The translations under genes and the position numbers were made by a program. The notes beneath the pieces are model-generated. The model saw only the letters and a list, made by a program, of their open reading frames with translations, did not search any database and was not told the origin of the DNA. DNA of 12,638 bases from NCBI GenBank assembly GCA_910580135.1, contig CAJTXC010000032.1, positions 1-12,638 of the forward strand, read 5' to 3'. This DNA is from an uncultured Bacilli bacterium (GTDB lineage: Bacteria > Bacillota_I > Bacilli_A > RF39 > UBA660). This document shows positions 1 to 7,059 of this stretch, piece after piece. Each line of letters starts with the position of its first letter. The stretch's first letter is position 1.

Positions 1-2064
1 CATTGCGTTAACAAGTACCATTAAATGACTTATTGCCGTGTTAAACGATAATTTTTCATAATCATTTGTTACGTTTTTAACGGTTTCATGATAAAGTCTT
101 TCTAGGTTTTTATTTTCTCCATCAAAGGTTTTATTTTCATCAGTATAAAGTCTCCATACTCTATCTAAGAACTTCTTAGCACCTTCAACACCAGAAGAGC
201 TCCAAGGTTTAGAAGCTTCAAGTGGTCCCATAAACATTTCATATAATCTTAATGTATCTGCGCCATATTTTTCTACTATATCACTTGGATTAACAACGAA
301 TTTTGGAAAACGTTTACCCATCTTTATACCATTTTCACCTAATATCATACCTTGGTGAACAAGCTTTTTAAATGGTTCTTTAACTGGTGATAAACCTTTG
401 TCATAAAGATAATTATTCCATATTCTAGAATACATTAGGTGTCCAACAGCATGTTCTGGTCCACCCATGTATAAATCAACTGGCATCCAGTGTTTTAATA
501 GTTCTTGGTTTGCAAACTCTTTATCGTTATGTGGATCAATATATCTTAAGAAGTACCAACTAGATCCTGCAGAACCAGGCATTGTTGAAGTTTCACGAAC
601 GCCTTTTTTACCATCTTTTTCATAAGCCTTCCATTCAATAGCATTTTCAAGTGGCGCTTTACCATTATGACCTTTATAATCTTCTAACTCAGGTAATACA
701 AGTGGTAATTCTTCATCTGGTAATAAATAATCACTACCATCTTCCATATGAACTATAGGTACTGGTTCTCCCCAGTATCTTTGTCTTGCAAATATCCATT
801 CTCTAAATCTATAGTTAGTTGTTCTTCTTGCAACACCCATTTTAACTAGTTTATCAGTGATTGCTTCTTTTGATTCTTCAACTGTTAAGCCAGTAAATTC
901 TTCAGAGTTGATTAACTTACATCCTTTTCCTAAGTAATCTTGTTTTTCAAAGGCCGATTCACTTACGTCTTTACCTTCTATTACTTGTATCATTGGAATG
1001 TTGTGTGCTATAGCATACTCAAAGTCTCTTTGGTCATGAGATGGAACAGCCATAACAGCTCCTGTTCCGTAGTTACCAAGTACGAAGTCTCCTAAAAATA
1101 CTGGTACTTTCTTACCGTTAACCGGATTAATCGCTTCAATACCTTTTAAGATGCATCCTGATTTACCCTTGTTAAGATCGGTTCTATCCATGTCTGATTT
1201 CTTAAGTGTTTCTTCTATATATCTATTAGCTTCTTCCTTATTTTCCACCCTTGGCATTAACTCTTTAATTAACTCTCCGTCAGGTGCAATAACCATAAAC
1301 GTAATACCATAAATGGTTTCTATACAAGTTGTGTAAATAGAAAACTTTCCACCACCAACTACGTCAAAGTCTACTTCAACACCGGTTGATTTACCTATCC
1401 AGTTTCTTTGCATTTCTTTAGTAGAAGCTGGCCAATCTATTTCTTCTAAGCCTTCAAGCAGCTTTTCCGCAAACTTAGGTTGATCTATACATAGTTGCTT
1501 CATATTTTTTCTTACAACTGGATATCCGCCACGTTCTGATTTACCATCAATTACTTCGTCGTTAGATAAAACGGTACCTAACTCTTCACACCAGTTAACT
1601 GGCATATCGATGTATTTAGCATAACCGTCTTTATATAACTGTTTAAATATCCACTGCGTCCATTTATAAAATGATGGGTCTGATGTTGCAATTACTCTAT
1701 CCCAGTCATAATCAAAGCCTAATTCTTTTAATTGGCTAGTAAAGTACGCAACGTTTTTTTCCGTAAAACCATTTGGATGATTACCAGTTTGAACGGCATA
1801 TTGTTCTGCTGGAAGACCAAACGAATCATATCCCATTGGGTGTAAAACGTTATATCCTTGCATCCTTTTCATACGAGATACTATGTCCGTTGCTGTATAT
1901 CCTTCGGGGTGTCCTGCATGAAGACCTACTCCTGATGGGTATGGAAACATATCAAGAGCATAAAACTTAGGTTTTGAAAAATCCCATACGTCAGTTTTAA
2001 AAGTCTTATTATCTTCCCAGTACTTTTGCCATTTTTTTTCTATTTCTTTAAAATTATATTCCAT
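1..2064 (-). CDS. leuS: Leucyl-tRNA synthetase (3' end outside window)
   Basis: Class I aminoacyl-tRNA synthetase that charges tRNA-Leu with leucine in the cytoplasm. The first 688 residues are present and the C-terminal anticodon/tRNA-binding part is cut by the window edge. The HIGH-type motif is HAGH (49-52). The CP1 editing domain shows TTCIETIYG (245-253) and GTGAVMAVPSHDQRD (333-347), with the conserved editing Asp near 344. RQRYWGEPVP and SSWYFLRY are present. The KMSKS-type loop reads KMGKR (581-585) followed by FPKFVVNP. Several segments differ from the common bacterial form (C-I for R-P in the editing T-rich loop, LCIDQP for the usual WMLRIT-like stretch) but the frame is intact, so this is probably a lineage-specific LeuRS type. 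The start ATG overlaps the upstream stop (TAATG) and is preceded by AAAGGAG, which suggests translational coupling. The T-box at 2433-2666 should regulate it by leucine-tRNA charging. Confidence 0.97.
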   Translation of the reverse strand, partial: MEYNFKEIEKKWQKYWEDNKTFKTDVWDFSKPKFYALDMFPYPSGVGLHAGHPEGYTATDIVSRMKRMQGYNVLHPMGYDSFGLPAEQYAVQTGNHPNGFTEKNVAYFTSQLKELGFDYDWDRVIATSDPSFYKWTQWIFKQLYKDGYAKYIDMPVNWCEELGTVLSNDEVIDGKSERGGYPVVRKNMKQLCIDQPKFAEKLLEGLEEIDWPASTKEMQRNWIGKSTGVEVDFDVVGGGKFSIYTTCIETIYGITFMVIAPDGELIKELMPRVENKEEANRYIEETLKKSDMDRTDLNKGKSGCILKGIEAINPVNGKKVPVFLGDFVLGNYGTGAVMAVPSHDQRDFEYAIAHNIPMIQVIEGKDVSESAFEKQDYLGKGCKLINSEEFTGLTVEESKEAITDKLVKMGVARRTTNYRFREWIFARQRYWGEPVPIVHMEDGSDYLLPDEELPLVLPELEDYKGHNGKAPLENAIEWKAYEKDGKKGVRETSTMPGSAGSSWYFLRYIDPHNDKEFANQELLKHWMPVDLYMGGPEHAVGHLMYSRIWNNYLYDKGLSPVKEPFKKLVHQGMILGENGIKMGKRFPKFVVNPSDIVEKYGADTLRLYEMFMGPLEASKPWSSSGVEGAKKFLDRVWRLYTDENKTFDGENKNLERLYHETVKNVTNDYEKLSFNTAISHLMVLVNAM

Positions 2065-2420
2065 TATCTTTCACTCTCCTTTTTATAATACATTGCAACC
2101 AAATGATATACTCCTGCGAACAAGGGAAATATAAGAATGAATGCAATTAGTAATCTTACGTATATGTTATCTACGAATCTTGTTACAGTATAAATAGTTG
2201 CTACAATAAACGAATCACAGAGCATGAGGGTTTTAAGTACTCTTTTATATCCTAAATAAACCACGTCAGTATTATACCTAAAAACTAAATACTTAACGTT
2301 TATTGGCATCTTTTTTCTACTAAATTTATCTGCTTTTCTATAAGAAAATAGATAATAACCAAAATAGATTATTAAAAACACACCAATGAATTCTAATGCT
2401 ATTTTTGCCCATTCAACCAT
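2064..2420 (-). CDS. Small three-helix membrane protein between T-box and leuS
   Basis: A 118-aa protein of unknown function. Predicted membrane helices lie at about residues 6-26, 62-80 and 88-111, with a basic cytoplasm-type loop (RKADKFSRKKMP, 28-39) after helix 1 and a charged tail (KKESER). The segment NVKYLVFRYNTDVVYLGYKRVLK (41-63) looks structured rather than filler. No catalytic motif is recognised. It is the first gene after the T-box terminator, with a strong AGGAGG site six bases from the ATG, and its stop overlaps the leuS start by one base. It is therefore co-transcribed with leuS and induced by uncharged tRNA-Leu. That context could mean a leucine-linked membrane role (transport accessory, stress) or simple hitch-hiking; neither can be decided from sequence. 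Confidence 0.85.
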   Translation of the reverse strand: MVEWAKIALEFIGVFLIIYFGYYLFSYRKADKFSRKKMPINVKYLVFRYNTDVVYLGYKRVLKTLMLCDSFIVATIYTVTRFVDNIYVRLLIAFILIFPLFAGVYHLVAMYYKKESER

Positions 2421-2432
2421 AACAATCCTCCT

Positions 2433-2466
2433 ATTAAAAAATGTCCATCCTAACTAAAGGATGAAC
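2433..2466 (-). terminator. Intrinsic terminator of the T-box leader
   Basis: Stem GTTCATCC / GGATGGAC with one G-U pair, loop TTTAGTTA, then a run of six T. The 5' arm is shared with the antiterminator, as expected for a transcriptional T-box switch. The T-run ends just before the AGGAGG of the first gene. Confidence 0.92.
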
Positions 2467-2666
2467 ATTCGTCCACGGTACCACCTTAATTTATACTAAT
2501 TAGTATACACTTTAAAACCGATAACGAGGTAAATCGTATTACGTTACTATTATTTCACATAATAACTCCGAAGCTAGTTCACTTAGCATACTTTGTTTAT
2601 TTCCACCAACCATAAACTCTCTTTAAAAGTATAATCTAAATTAATACTCTTCATCAACGTTTTGAT
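2433..2666 (-). promoter_or_regulatory. T-box riboswitch, leucine-specific (specifier CTA)
   Basis: On the minus strand the leader shows the T-box order. The base of Stem I pairs GTATTA with TAATAC and AACG with CGTT, enclosing GATGAAGA. The AGAGAG element is followed by a distal hairpin (TTTAT/ATAAA) holding GGTTGGTG. The specifier region reads GAA-CTA-GC...GGAGT, so the codon is CTA (2577-2575), leucine. Stem III is a perfect palindrome TATACTAATTAGTATA (2507-2492). The T-box AAGGTGGTACCGTGG (2487-2473) has a TGGT bulge that would pair with tRNA ACCA. The antiterminator (AAGG/CCTT with TGGAC/GTTCA) and terminator are mutually exclusive. Known logic: uncharged tRNA-Leu stabilises the antiterminator and turns on the downstream membrane protein and leuS. 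Confidence 0.95.
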
Positions 2667-2672
2667 ATTTAT

Positions 2673-2701
2673 AGTATAGTATATTTAATGATTTAAAGCA
2701 A
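2673..2701 (-). promoter_or_regulatory. Promoter of the T-box/leuS operon
   Basis: TTGCTT (2701-2696), 17-base spacer, TATACT (2678-2673): a sigma-A-type promoter just upstream of the T-box Stem I. Transcription would start near 2666. The next gene upstream (the GT2) ends at 2732 on the same strand, so this promoter makes leuS expression independent of it. Confidence 0.75.
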
Positions 2702-2731
2702 GATTATTTAATTATATTTTAATGATTTATA

Positions 2732-3670
2732 TTATTTCTTTTCGTTAGAAATAACTTCCCTGGTTATATAAATTGGTCTTCTTTTAGTTTCAACGTAAGT
2801 TCTAGCTAGATACTCGCCTATTATTCCAAGGCATAGAAGCTGTATTCCGCCAATTAAAAGTATTAACACAACTATTGTTGCATAGCCTGGTATCGCAATT
2901 GAAAACAAAAGTTTTTCGATTACTACTATAATTAAATATATAGAAGTAAAAAGCGATAAAAATAACCCGATTATTGTAGCTAGCTTAAGTGGTGCCGTAG
3001 AAAAAGATACTATACCTTCTATTGCATACTTAAATAGGCCCCAAAAAGACCATGTGGTTTTACCTGAGTTTCTTTCCTCTACCTCGTAAGGCATATAATA
3101 ATTATTAAAACCTACCCACGAAAATAAGCCTTTAGAAAAACGGTAATACTCCTTTAACTCTAAAACAGAGTCTACAACGTACCTTCTAAACGTTCTAAAG
3201 TCACTTGCATCTTCCCTAAACTTCGTATCAGATACTTTGTTTATAAGCTTATAAAAACTTTTCTTAAAACCTGATAACATTTTTCCTTCTCGTCTTTTTT
3301 CTTGATATGCTACTACCGAATCATAATCTGGATTCTCGTCCAAAATATTAACCATCTTTAAAACGTAGTTAGGCCTCTGCTGCAAATCCGCATCAATTAC
3401 GCAGACATAATCTCCCTTTGAAGCTTTAAGTCCGGCATATATTCCAGATTCTTTGCCAAAGTTTCTGGAAAAGCATATAACCTTTATGTTTTGCTTTGAC
3501 GTTTTAACGATTTCTCTTAACTTTGACATCGTGTTATCTTTGCTTCCGTCGTTAACAAAGATAATTTCATAATCAATTTTTTGTTTTTTAAAAGTCTTTT
3601 CTACTTCTTTTGAAAAAAATTCAACGTTTCCTTCTTCATTGTAGCAAGGAACAACTAACGATAACTTCAT
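2732..3670 (-). CDS. Polyprenyl-phosphate glycosyltransferase, GT2 (GtrB/CsbB/DPM1-like)
   Basis: A 312-aa enzyme predicted to transfer a sugar from a nucleotide sugar to undecaprenyl phosphate at the inner face of the membrane. The GT-A domain opens with LSLVVPCYNEEGNV (3-16), then VNDGSKDNT (39-47), FSRNFGKESG (67-76) and the DxD motif in VIDADLQQRP (91-100). Two C-terminal membrane helices (about 229-252 and 263-286) are followed by the family-typical EYLARTYVETKRRP (286-299). Family length is about 310-330. I start at the ATG at 3670, not the in-frame ATG at 3721, because a TGCTATAAT extended -10 lies between them, so the longer start would fall upstream of the transcript. It is divergent from the PIG-L/YfhO-type pair; CsbB+YfhO is a known GT2/GT-C team for lipoteichoic acid glycosylation in Bacillus. 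The donor sugar cannot be read from sequence; GlcNAc is the guess suggested by the neighbouring deacetylase. Confidence 0.92.
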   Translation of the reverse strand: MKLSLVVPCYNEEGNVEFFSKEVEKTFKKQKIDYEIIFVNDGSKDNTMSKLREIVKTSKQNIKVICFSRNFGKESGIYAGLKASKGDYVCVIDADLQQRPNYVLKMVNILDENPDYDSVVAYQEKRREGKMLSGFKKSFYKLINKVSDTKFREDASDFRTFRRYVVDSVLELKEYYRFSKGLFSWVGFNNYYMPYEVEERNSGKTTWSFWGLFKYAIEGIVSFSTAPLKLATIIGLFLSLFTSIYLIIVVIEKLLFSIAIPGYATIVVLILLIGGIQLLCLGIIGEYLARTYVETKRRPIYITREVISNEKK

Positions 3671-3692
3671 AATACCACTCTTTTCTTTTCTA

Positions 3693-3701
3693 ATTATAGC
3701 A
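3693..3701 (-). promoter_or_regulatory. Extended -10 element for the GT2 gene
   Basis: TGCTATAAT on the minus strand (TGn plus perfect TATAAT). A good -35 is not obvious (TGTTAA at 16 bases is weak), as often seen with extended -10 promoters. It predicts a short 5' leader and fixes the translation start at 3670. Confidence 0.6.
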
Positions 3702-3747
3702 CGCCTATAACCATTTAACACCCATATTATAACATTTTATATGCTAC

Positions 3748-3777
3748 TTGACAATACATAGTACTATTTTGTACAAT
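3748..3777 (+). promoter_or_regulatory. Promoter of the PIG-L/YfhO operon
   Basis: Perfect -35 TTGACA (3748-3753), 18-base spacer, TACAAT -10 (3772-3777). Transcription would begin near 3785, about 15 bases before the ATG and just upstream of the ribosome site GAGGTG. The spacer contains an operator-like dyad, listed separately. Confidence 0.8.
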
Positions 3778-3780
3778 GTA
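3755..3780 (+). promoter_or_regulatory. Operator-like inverted repeat inside the promoter
   Basis: TACATAGTAC-N6-GTACAATGTA: ten-base arms with nine matches, centred between -35 and -10 and covering the -10. A 10-bp perfect palindrome (ATAGTACTAT, 3758-3767) overlaps the left arm. The position is that of a repressor site. The outer TACA/TGTA halves recall operators of winged-helix repressors such as BlaI/CopY, PadR or GntR/YtrA types, but no regulator gene is in the window, so I do not name one. Confidence 0.6.
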
Positions 3781-3800
3781 GTTATATGAGGTGAAGCAGT

Positions 3801-4463
3801 ATGAAAAAAATTATCTTAAGTTTTATAATAATAACACTTATATTATTAACGTTTTTAAATTCACCTAAAAAGATAGAAGTAGAAAAGCAATTAAAAGATT
3901 TAAACCTAAGTAAAGTAAACAAATTAATGATTGTTGCACACCCTGATGACGAAACTATTTGGGGAGGAAATCACCTGCTTAAAAGTAATTATTTAGTTGT
4001 TTGTATAACTTGTGGTAATAACAAAATAAGAGCAAAAGAGATAAATAAAGCTTTAGAATATAGTAACGATAAACTAGTTATGCTTAACTATCCAGATAAA
4101 GTGCTAGGCAAAAGAAGCAACTGGAAAGATAATTATGAAGATATAAAAAAAGATATTAAAAAGATTTTAGAATATAAAAGTTGGGATTTTGTTGTAACTC
4201 ACAATCCTGATGGTGAATATGGACACATTCATCACAAAATGACTAGTAAGATAGTTAGTAGTATTTATCATAAAGATAACTTATATTATTTTGGAAAATA
4301 TTATAAGAAGGAAGATATTAACAAAATTGATAAGGAAAACAAACTAAGTAACAAGGAATTAAAAGATAAGAAAAAAATGTTAGACGTATACAAAAGTCAA
4401 GGTTTTATTGACAAAAAGTTTGGCCACATGTACCCTTATGAAAATTGGACAAAAGCAAGATAA
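3801..4463 (+). CDS. Membrane-anchored PIG-L/LmbE-family N-deacetylase
   Basis: A 220-aa zinc-dependent deacetylase family member; known relatives remove the acetyl group from GlcNAc-type substrates (GlcNAc-PI, GlcNAc-inositol, bacillithiol and antibiotic precursors). Residues 4-19 form a single hydrophobic helix after MKK, without a lipobox cysteine, so by the positive-inside rule the domain faces outside. The family signature AHPDDE is at 46-51 (metal-binding His47 and Asp50, base Asp49), and the second signature HNPDGEYGHIHH at 134-145 supplies the remaining metal His. The C-terminus HMYPYENW (209-216) resembles the family's end region. The start has GAGGTG seven bases upstream. It is first in an operon with the YfhO-type gene 28 bases downstream and is divergent from the GT2. 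I infer that it de-N-acetylates the GlcNAc residue installed by these partners; it could instead act on peptidoglycan or another external glycan. Confidence 0.88.
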   Translation: MKKIILSFIIITLILLTFLNSPKKIEVEKQLKDLNLSKVNKLMIVAHPDDETIWGGNHLLKSNYLVVCITCGNNKIRAKEINKALEYSNDKLVMLNYPDKVLGKRSNWKDNYEDIKKDIKKILEYKSWDFVVTHNPDGEYGHIHHKMTSKIVSSIYHKDNLYYFGKYYKKEDINKIDKENKLSNKELKDKKKMLDVYKSQGFIDKKFGHMYPYENWTKAR

Positions 4464-4491
4464 TTAAATCAGTATTAGGAAGTGCATCAAA

Positions 4492-7008
4492 ATGAAAAAC
4501 AAATTCAAAAAGCAAGATTACATAAACATATTAATTTTATGTTTAATGTACGCGTTCATTATAATATTAATTACTCACGGAAAATTCATGTATGGTTCAA
4601 AAACAGACTGGGATATTCAACACTGGGCTTTCCCCGAGTATTTCAGAAACCTATTTTACGAAACCAAGAATTTGATACCAAACTTCGCTACGAACATTGG
4701 TGGTGGTCAAAATATTTTTTATTTTGCCTACTACGGTCTTTTAAGTCCAATAACACTTTTATCTTACCTATTTCCAAAGGTAGCGATGTATGATTATATT
4801 ACTATTACTAGTATTTTAGTTGTAATAGTAAGCGTTATTCTATTTTATAAATGGCTTAAAAATAAAGGTTATAGTTCAATAGTTTGTTTTTGTTCTAGTG
4901 CTTTGTTTTTATGCGCAGGCCCTTTAATATTTCATAGTCATAGGCACATTATGTTTATAAACTACATGCCGTTTTTAATACTTGCTTTAATAAGCACCGA
5001 TAAATATTTTGAAAAAGGTGTTAAATCACCAATTATAATTAGTACGTTCTTAATAATAATGACCAGTTACTTTTATAGTATAACCTCTATTTTATGCATC
5101 ATTATTTACGGAGTTTACGTATTTTCGAAAAAGTATGATAAAGTAACTTTTAAATTATTTTTAAAAGAAGGACTTAAGTTCATTTCGTTAATTCTCATTG
5201 CCATATTAATGAGTGCCATACTAATACTTCCTACCTTTTATTGCTTGTTAAACGGAAGATCACATGGTACTTCTGGAATAAACATAGGAAAACTTCTATT
5301 ACCTAATTTCGGATTAGAAAACGTGTTATACCAACCCTACTCCGTTGGACTTACAAGCATATTAATAATTGCATTATTTAGTTTAGTGTTATTAAAAAAA
5401 GAAAAACATGTTAAATTTCTAACAATTTCTCTAATAATCCCTATTTTCTTTAACGTCTTTATTTACGTATTAAACGGCGGATTATACTTAAATGGTAAAG
5501 CATTAATACCACTACTTCCTTTATATACATTTGTAATTACAATCTTTTTAGATAAGGTATTAAAAAAAGAAATTTCGTTTCAAAGCGTTAAACTATCATT
5601 TTTAATTACCGTGTTTTTATCTTTTACACTATCTAAAATATGGATTGCATTAATATACACAATATGCAGTTTAATCGTTATTATCATACTAAGATATTAT
5701 TTTAAAAAAGAAAATAAAAAAATACTATTAATACCTATTGTTACGATAGCATTCGTAATTTGTATAGCAGTTAACTTTACGGATAAATTAATAACTAAAA
5801 AAGATCATAAAATAGCAAATAATAACCACATTCAAAAACTAGTGGATTATGCTAGCAAGGACAAAACTTTTTACCGCACGCACATAGATGTTAAAAACCC
5901 AAACATAAACAGAATATTAAACAAAAAACAAAATGGTATTACCCTATACTCTTCTACCTATAATAAGAATTATAATAAATTCTTTTATAAAACATTTAAT
6001 AATAACATGAAGTTTAGAAATTCTGCGATAACATTTGAAGATAAAAACATTTTATTTGAAACGTTTATGGGTGTAAAATACTTAATAACTGATAAAGAGC
6101 CTCCTTTAGGTTACGAAAAGATTAAAACTGAAAGTAAATACACGCTATATGAAAATAAAAATTATCTTCCAATTATGTATGCAAGTAGTGATGTTATAAG
6201 CAAAAAAGATTATGATAAGTTTCTATTTCCATATAACATAGAAGCTTTAACAAATAATATCATAGTAAGTGAAAACGTACATAATAGTCAAAATACAAAC
6301 GTTAGCAAAGTTAATGTTAAAGATATCTCAAACATAAAGAATATACAAATTAATAAAAATGATTTCTACGTATCAAAAGACATTGGTAAGTTAAGGTTAA
6401 ACTTAAACGAAGAAATACATAACAAAATATTGCTAGTAAGGTTAAATGTTTCTGAACCCCAATCTTGCATCATGGGAGACATATCCATTACTATAAATGG
6501 CATTAAGAATAAATTAACTTGCAAAGAATGGAAATATTTTAATGAAAATTATACTTTTGATTACATGGTTAGTAATAAAGCTCCTTTTAATTATATTAAC
6601 CTTACCTTTACCAAGGGACATTATAAAATTAAAAATATTGAGATGTACGCTATTAATTATGAAAATGTTTCAAATTTAAAGCAAAAGATAAATGAATTTA
6701 AAGTAGATAAAACTTTAAATGATAAAGTATCAGGTTATGTAAACGTTACAAGGGACAGTTACTTTATCATTAAAGTTCCTTACGATAAAGGATTTAATAT
6801 TAAATTAGATAACAAGACTATAAAATATAAAAAAGTAAGTGATGCATTTATCGGTTTTAAGATAAAGAAGGGATTGCATAACATAGAAGTTTCTTATGAC
6901 GCTCCCTATCTTAAGGAAGGCAAAATAATATCTCTTGCTGGTTTAATACTAGCTTTAATGGTTTTATTAACCGATTTAATTAACAATAAAATATCTAAAA
7001 GAAAATAA
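4492..7008 (+). CDS. yfhO: YfhO-family multispanning membrane glycosyltransferase (GT-C-like)
   Basis: An 838-aa membrane protein, close to the length of Bacillus YfhO. After the first helix (about 13-30) comes an external loop with TDWDIQHWAFPEYF (38-51), whose Asp39/Asp41 are candidates for the GT-C catalytic acid, then NIGGGQN (68-74) and YYGLLSP (80-86), all typical of the family. About a dozen hydrophobic helices follow to about residue 425. A large external beta-rich region (about 430-810) comes next, then a final helix near 813-831 and a lysine-rich cytoplasmic tail. YfhO-type proteins are thought to transfer the sugar from undecaprenyl phosphate to an acceptor such as lipoteichoic acid outside the membrane. 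The gene lies 28 bases after the PIG-L gene with AGGA upstream, so one transcript is likely. The divergent GT2 would make the lipid-linked donor. Family assignment is confident; acceptor and sugar are not visible. Confidence 0.85.
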   Translation: MKNKFKKQDYINILILCLMYAFIIILITHGKFMYGSKTDWDIQHWAFPEYFRNLFYETKNLIPNFATNIGGGQNIFYFAYYGLLSPITLLSYLFPKVAMYDYITITSILVVIVSVILFYKWLKNKGYSSIVCFCSSALFLCAGPLIFHSHRHIMFINYMPFLILALISTDKYFEKGVKSPIIISTFLIIMTSYFYSITSILCIIIYGVYVFSKKYDKVTFKLFLKEGLKFISLILIAILMSAILILPTFYCLLNGRSHGTSGINIGKLLLPNFGLENVLYQPYSVGLTSILIIALFSLVLLKKEKHVKFLTISLIIPIFFNVFIYVLNGGLYLNGKALIPLLPLYTFVITIFLDKVLKKEISFQSVKLSFLITVFLSFTLSKIWIALIYTICSLIVIIILRYYFKKENKKILLIPIVTIAFVICIAVNFTDKLITKKDHKIANNNHIQKLVDYASKDKTFYRTHIDVKNPNINRILNKKQNGITLYSSTYNKNYNKFFYKTFNNNMKFRNSAITFEDKNILFETFMGVKYLITDKEPPLGYEKIKTESKYTLYENKNYLPIMYASSDVISKKDYDKFLFPYNIEALTNNIIVSENVHNSQNTNVSKVNVKDISNIKNIQINKNDFYVSKDIGKLRLNLNEEIHNKILLVRLNVSEPQSCIMGDISITINGIKNKLTCKEWKYFNENYTFDYMVSNKAPFNYINLTFTKGHYKIKNIEMYAINYENVSNLKQKINEFKVDKTLNDKVSGYVNVTRDSYFIIKVPYDKGFNIKLDNKTIKYKKVSDAFIGFKIKKGLHNIEVSYDAPYLKEGKIISLAGLILALMVLLTDLINNKISKRK

Positions 7009-7034
7009 AGTGTTTTATATAATACTTTATTTTT
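7007..7034 (+). terminator. Probable terminator after the YfhO-type gene
   Basis: AAAGTGTT / AATACTTT (eight pairs, one G-U) around a TTATAT loop, followed by ATTTTTG. The stop codon overlaps the 5' arm. The stem is AT-rich, so efficiency may be low and read-through into the next gene is possible. Confidence 0.55.
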
Positions 7035-7059
7035 GTTATACTTATTTTAGGTGATTTAC

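Noticed and set aside
1773..1970. Open frame on the plus strand opposite leuS
   Set aside because: Antisense to the highly conserved synthetase N-terminal domain; a shadow. The same holds for antisense frames at 7104-7316, 8942-9133, 9776-10138 and 11591-11824.
2684..2729. Exact 12-base direct repeat TTTAATGATTTA at 2684-2695 and 2718-2729, one copy in the T-box promoter spacer
   Set aside because: Pure AT-rich sequence; a repeat of this length is not surprising in such DNA and the copies are not placed like paired operators.
3671..3721. Seventeen extra codons at the start of the GT2 gene (in-frame ATG at 3721)
   Set aside because: An extended -10 TGCTATAAT lies inside this stretch, it lacks a ribosome site, and GT2 proteins of this family begin at the LSLVVPCYNEE strand; kept as leader DNA.
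4482..4793. Open frame of 103 codons on the plus strand
   Set aside because: Lies inside the YfhO-type gene in another frame, with no family resemblance; a shadow.
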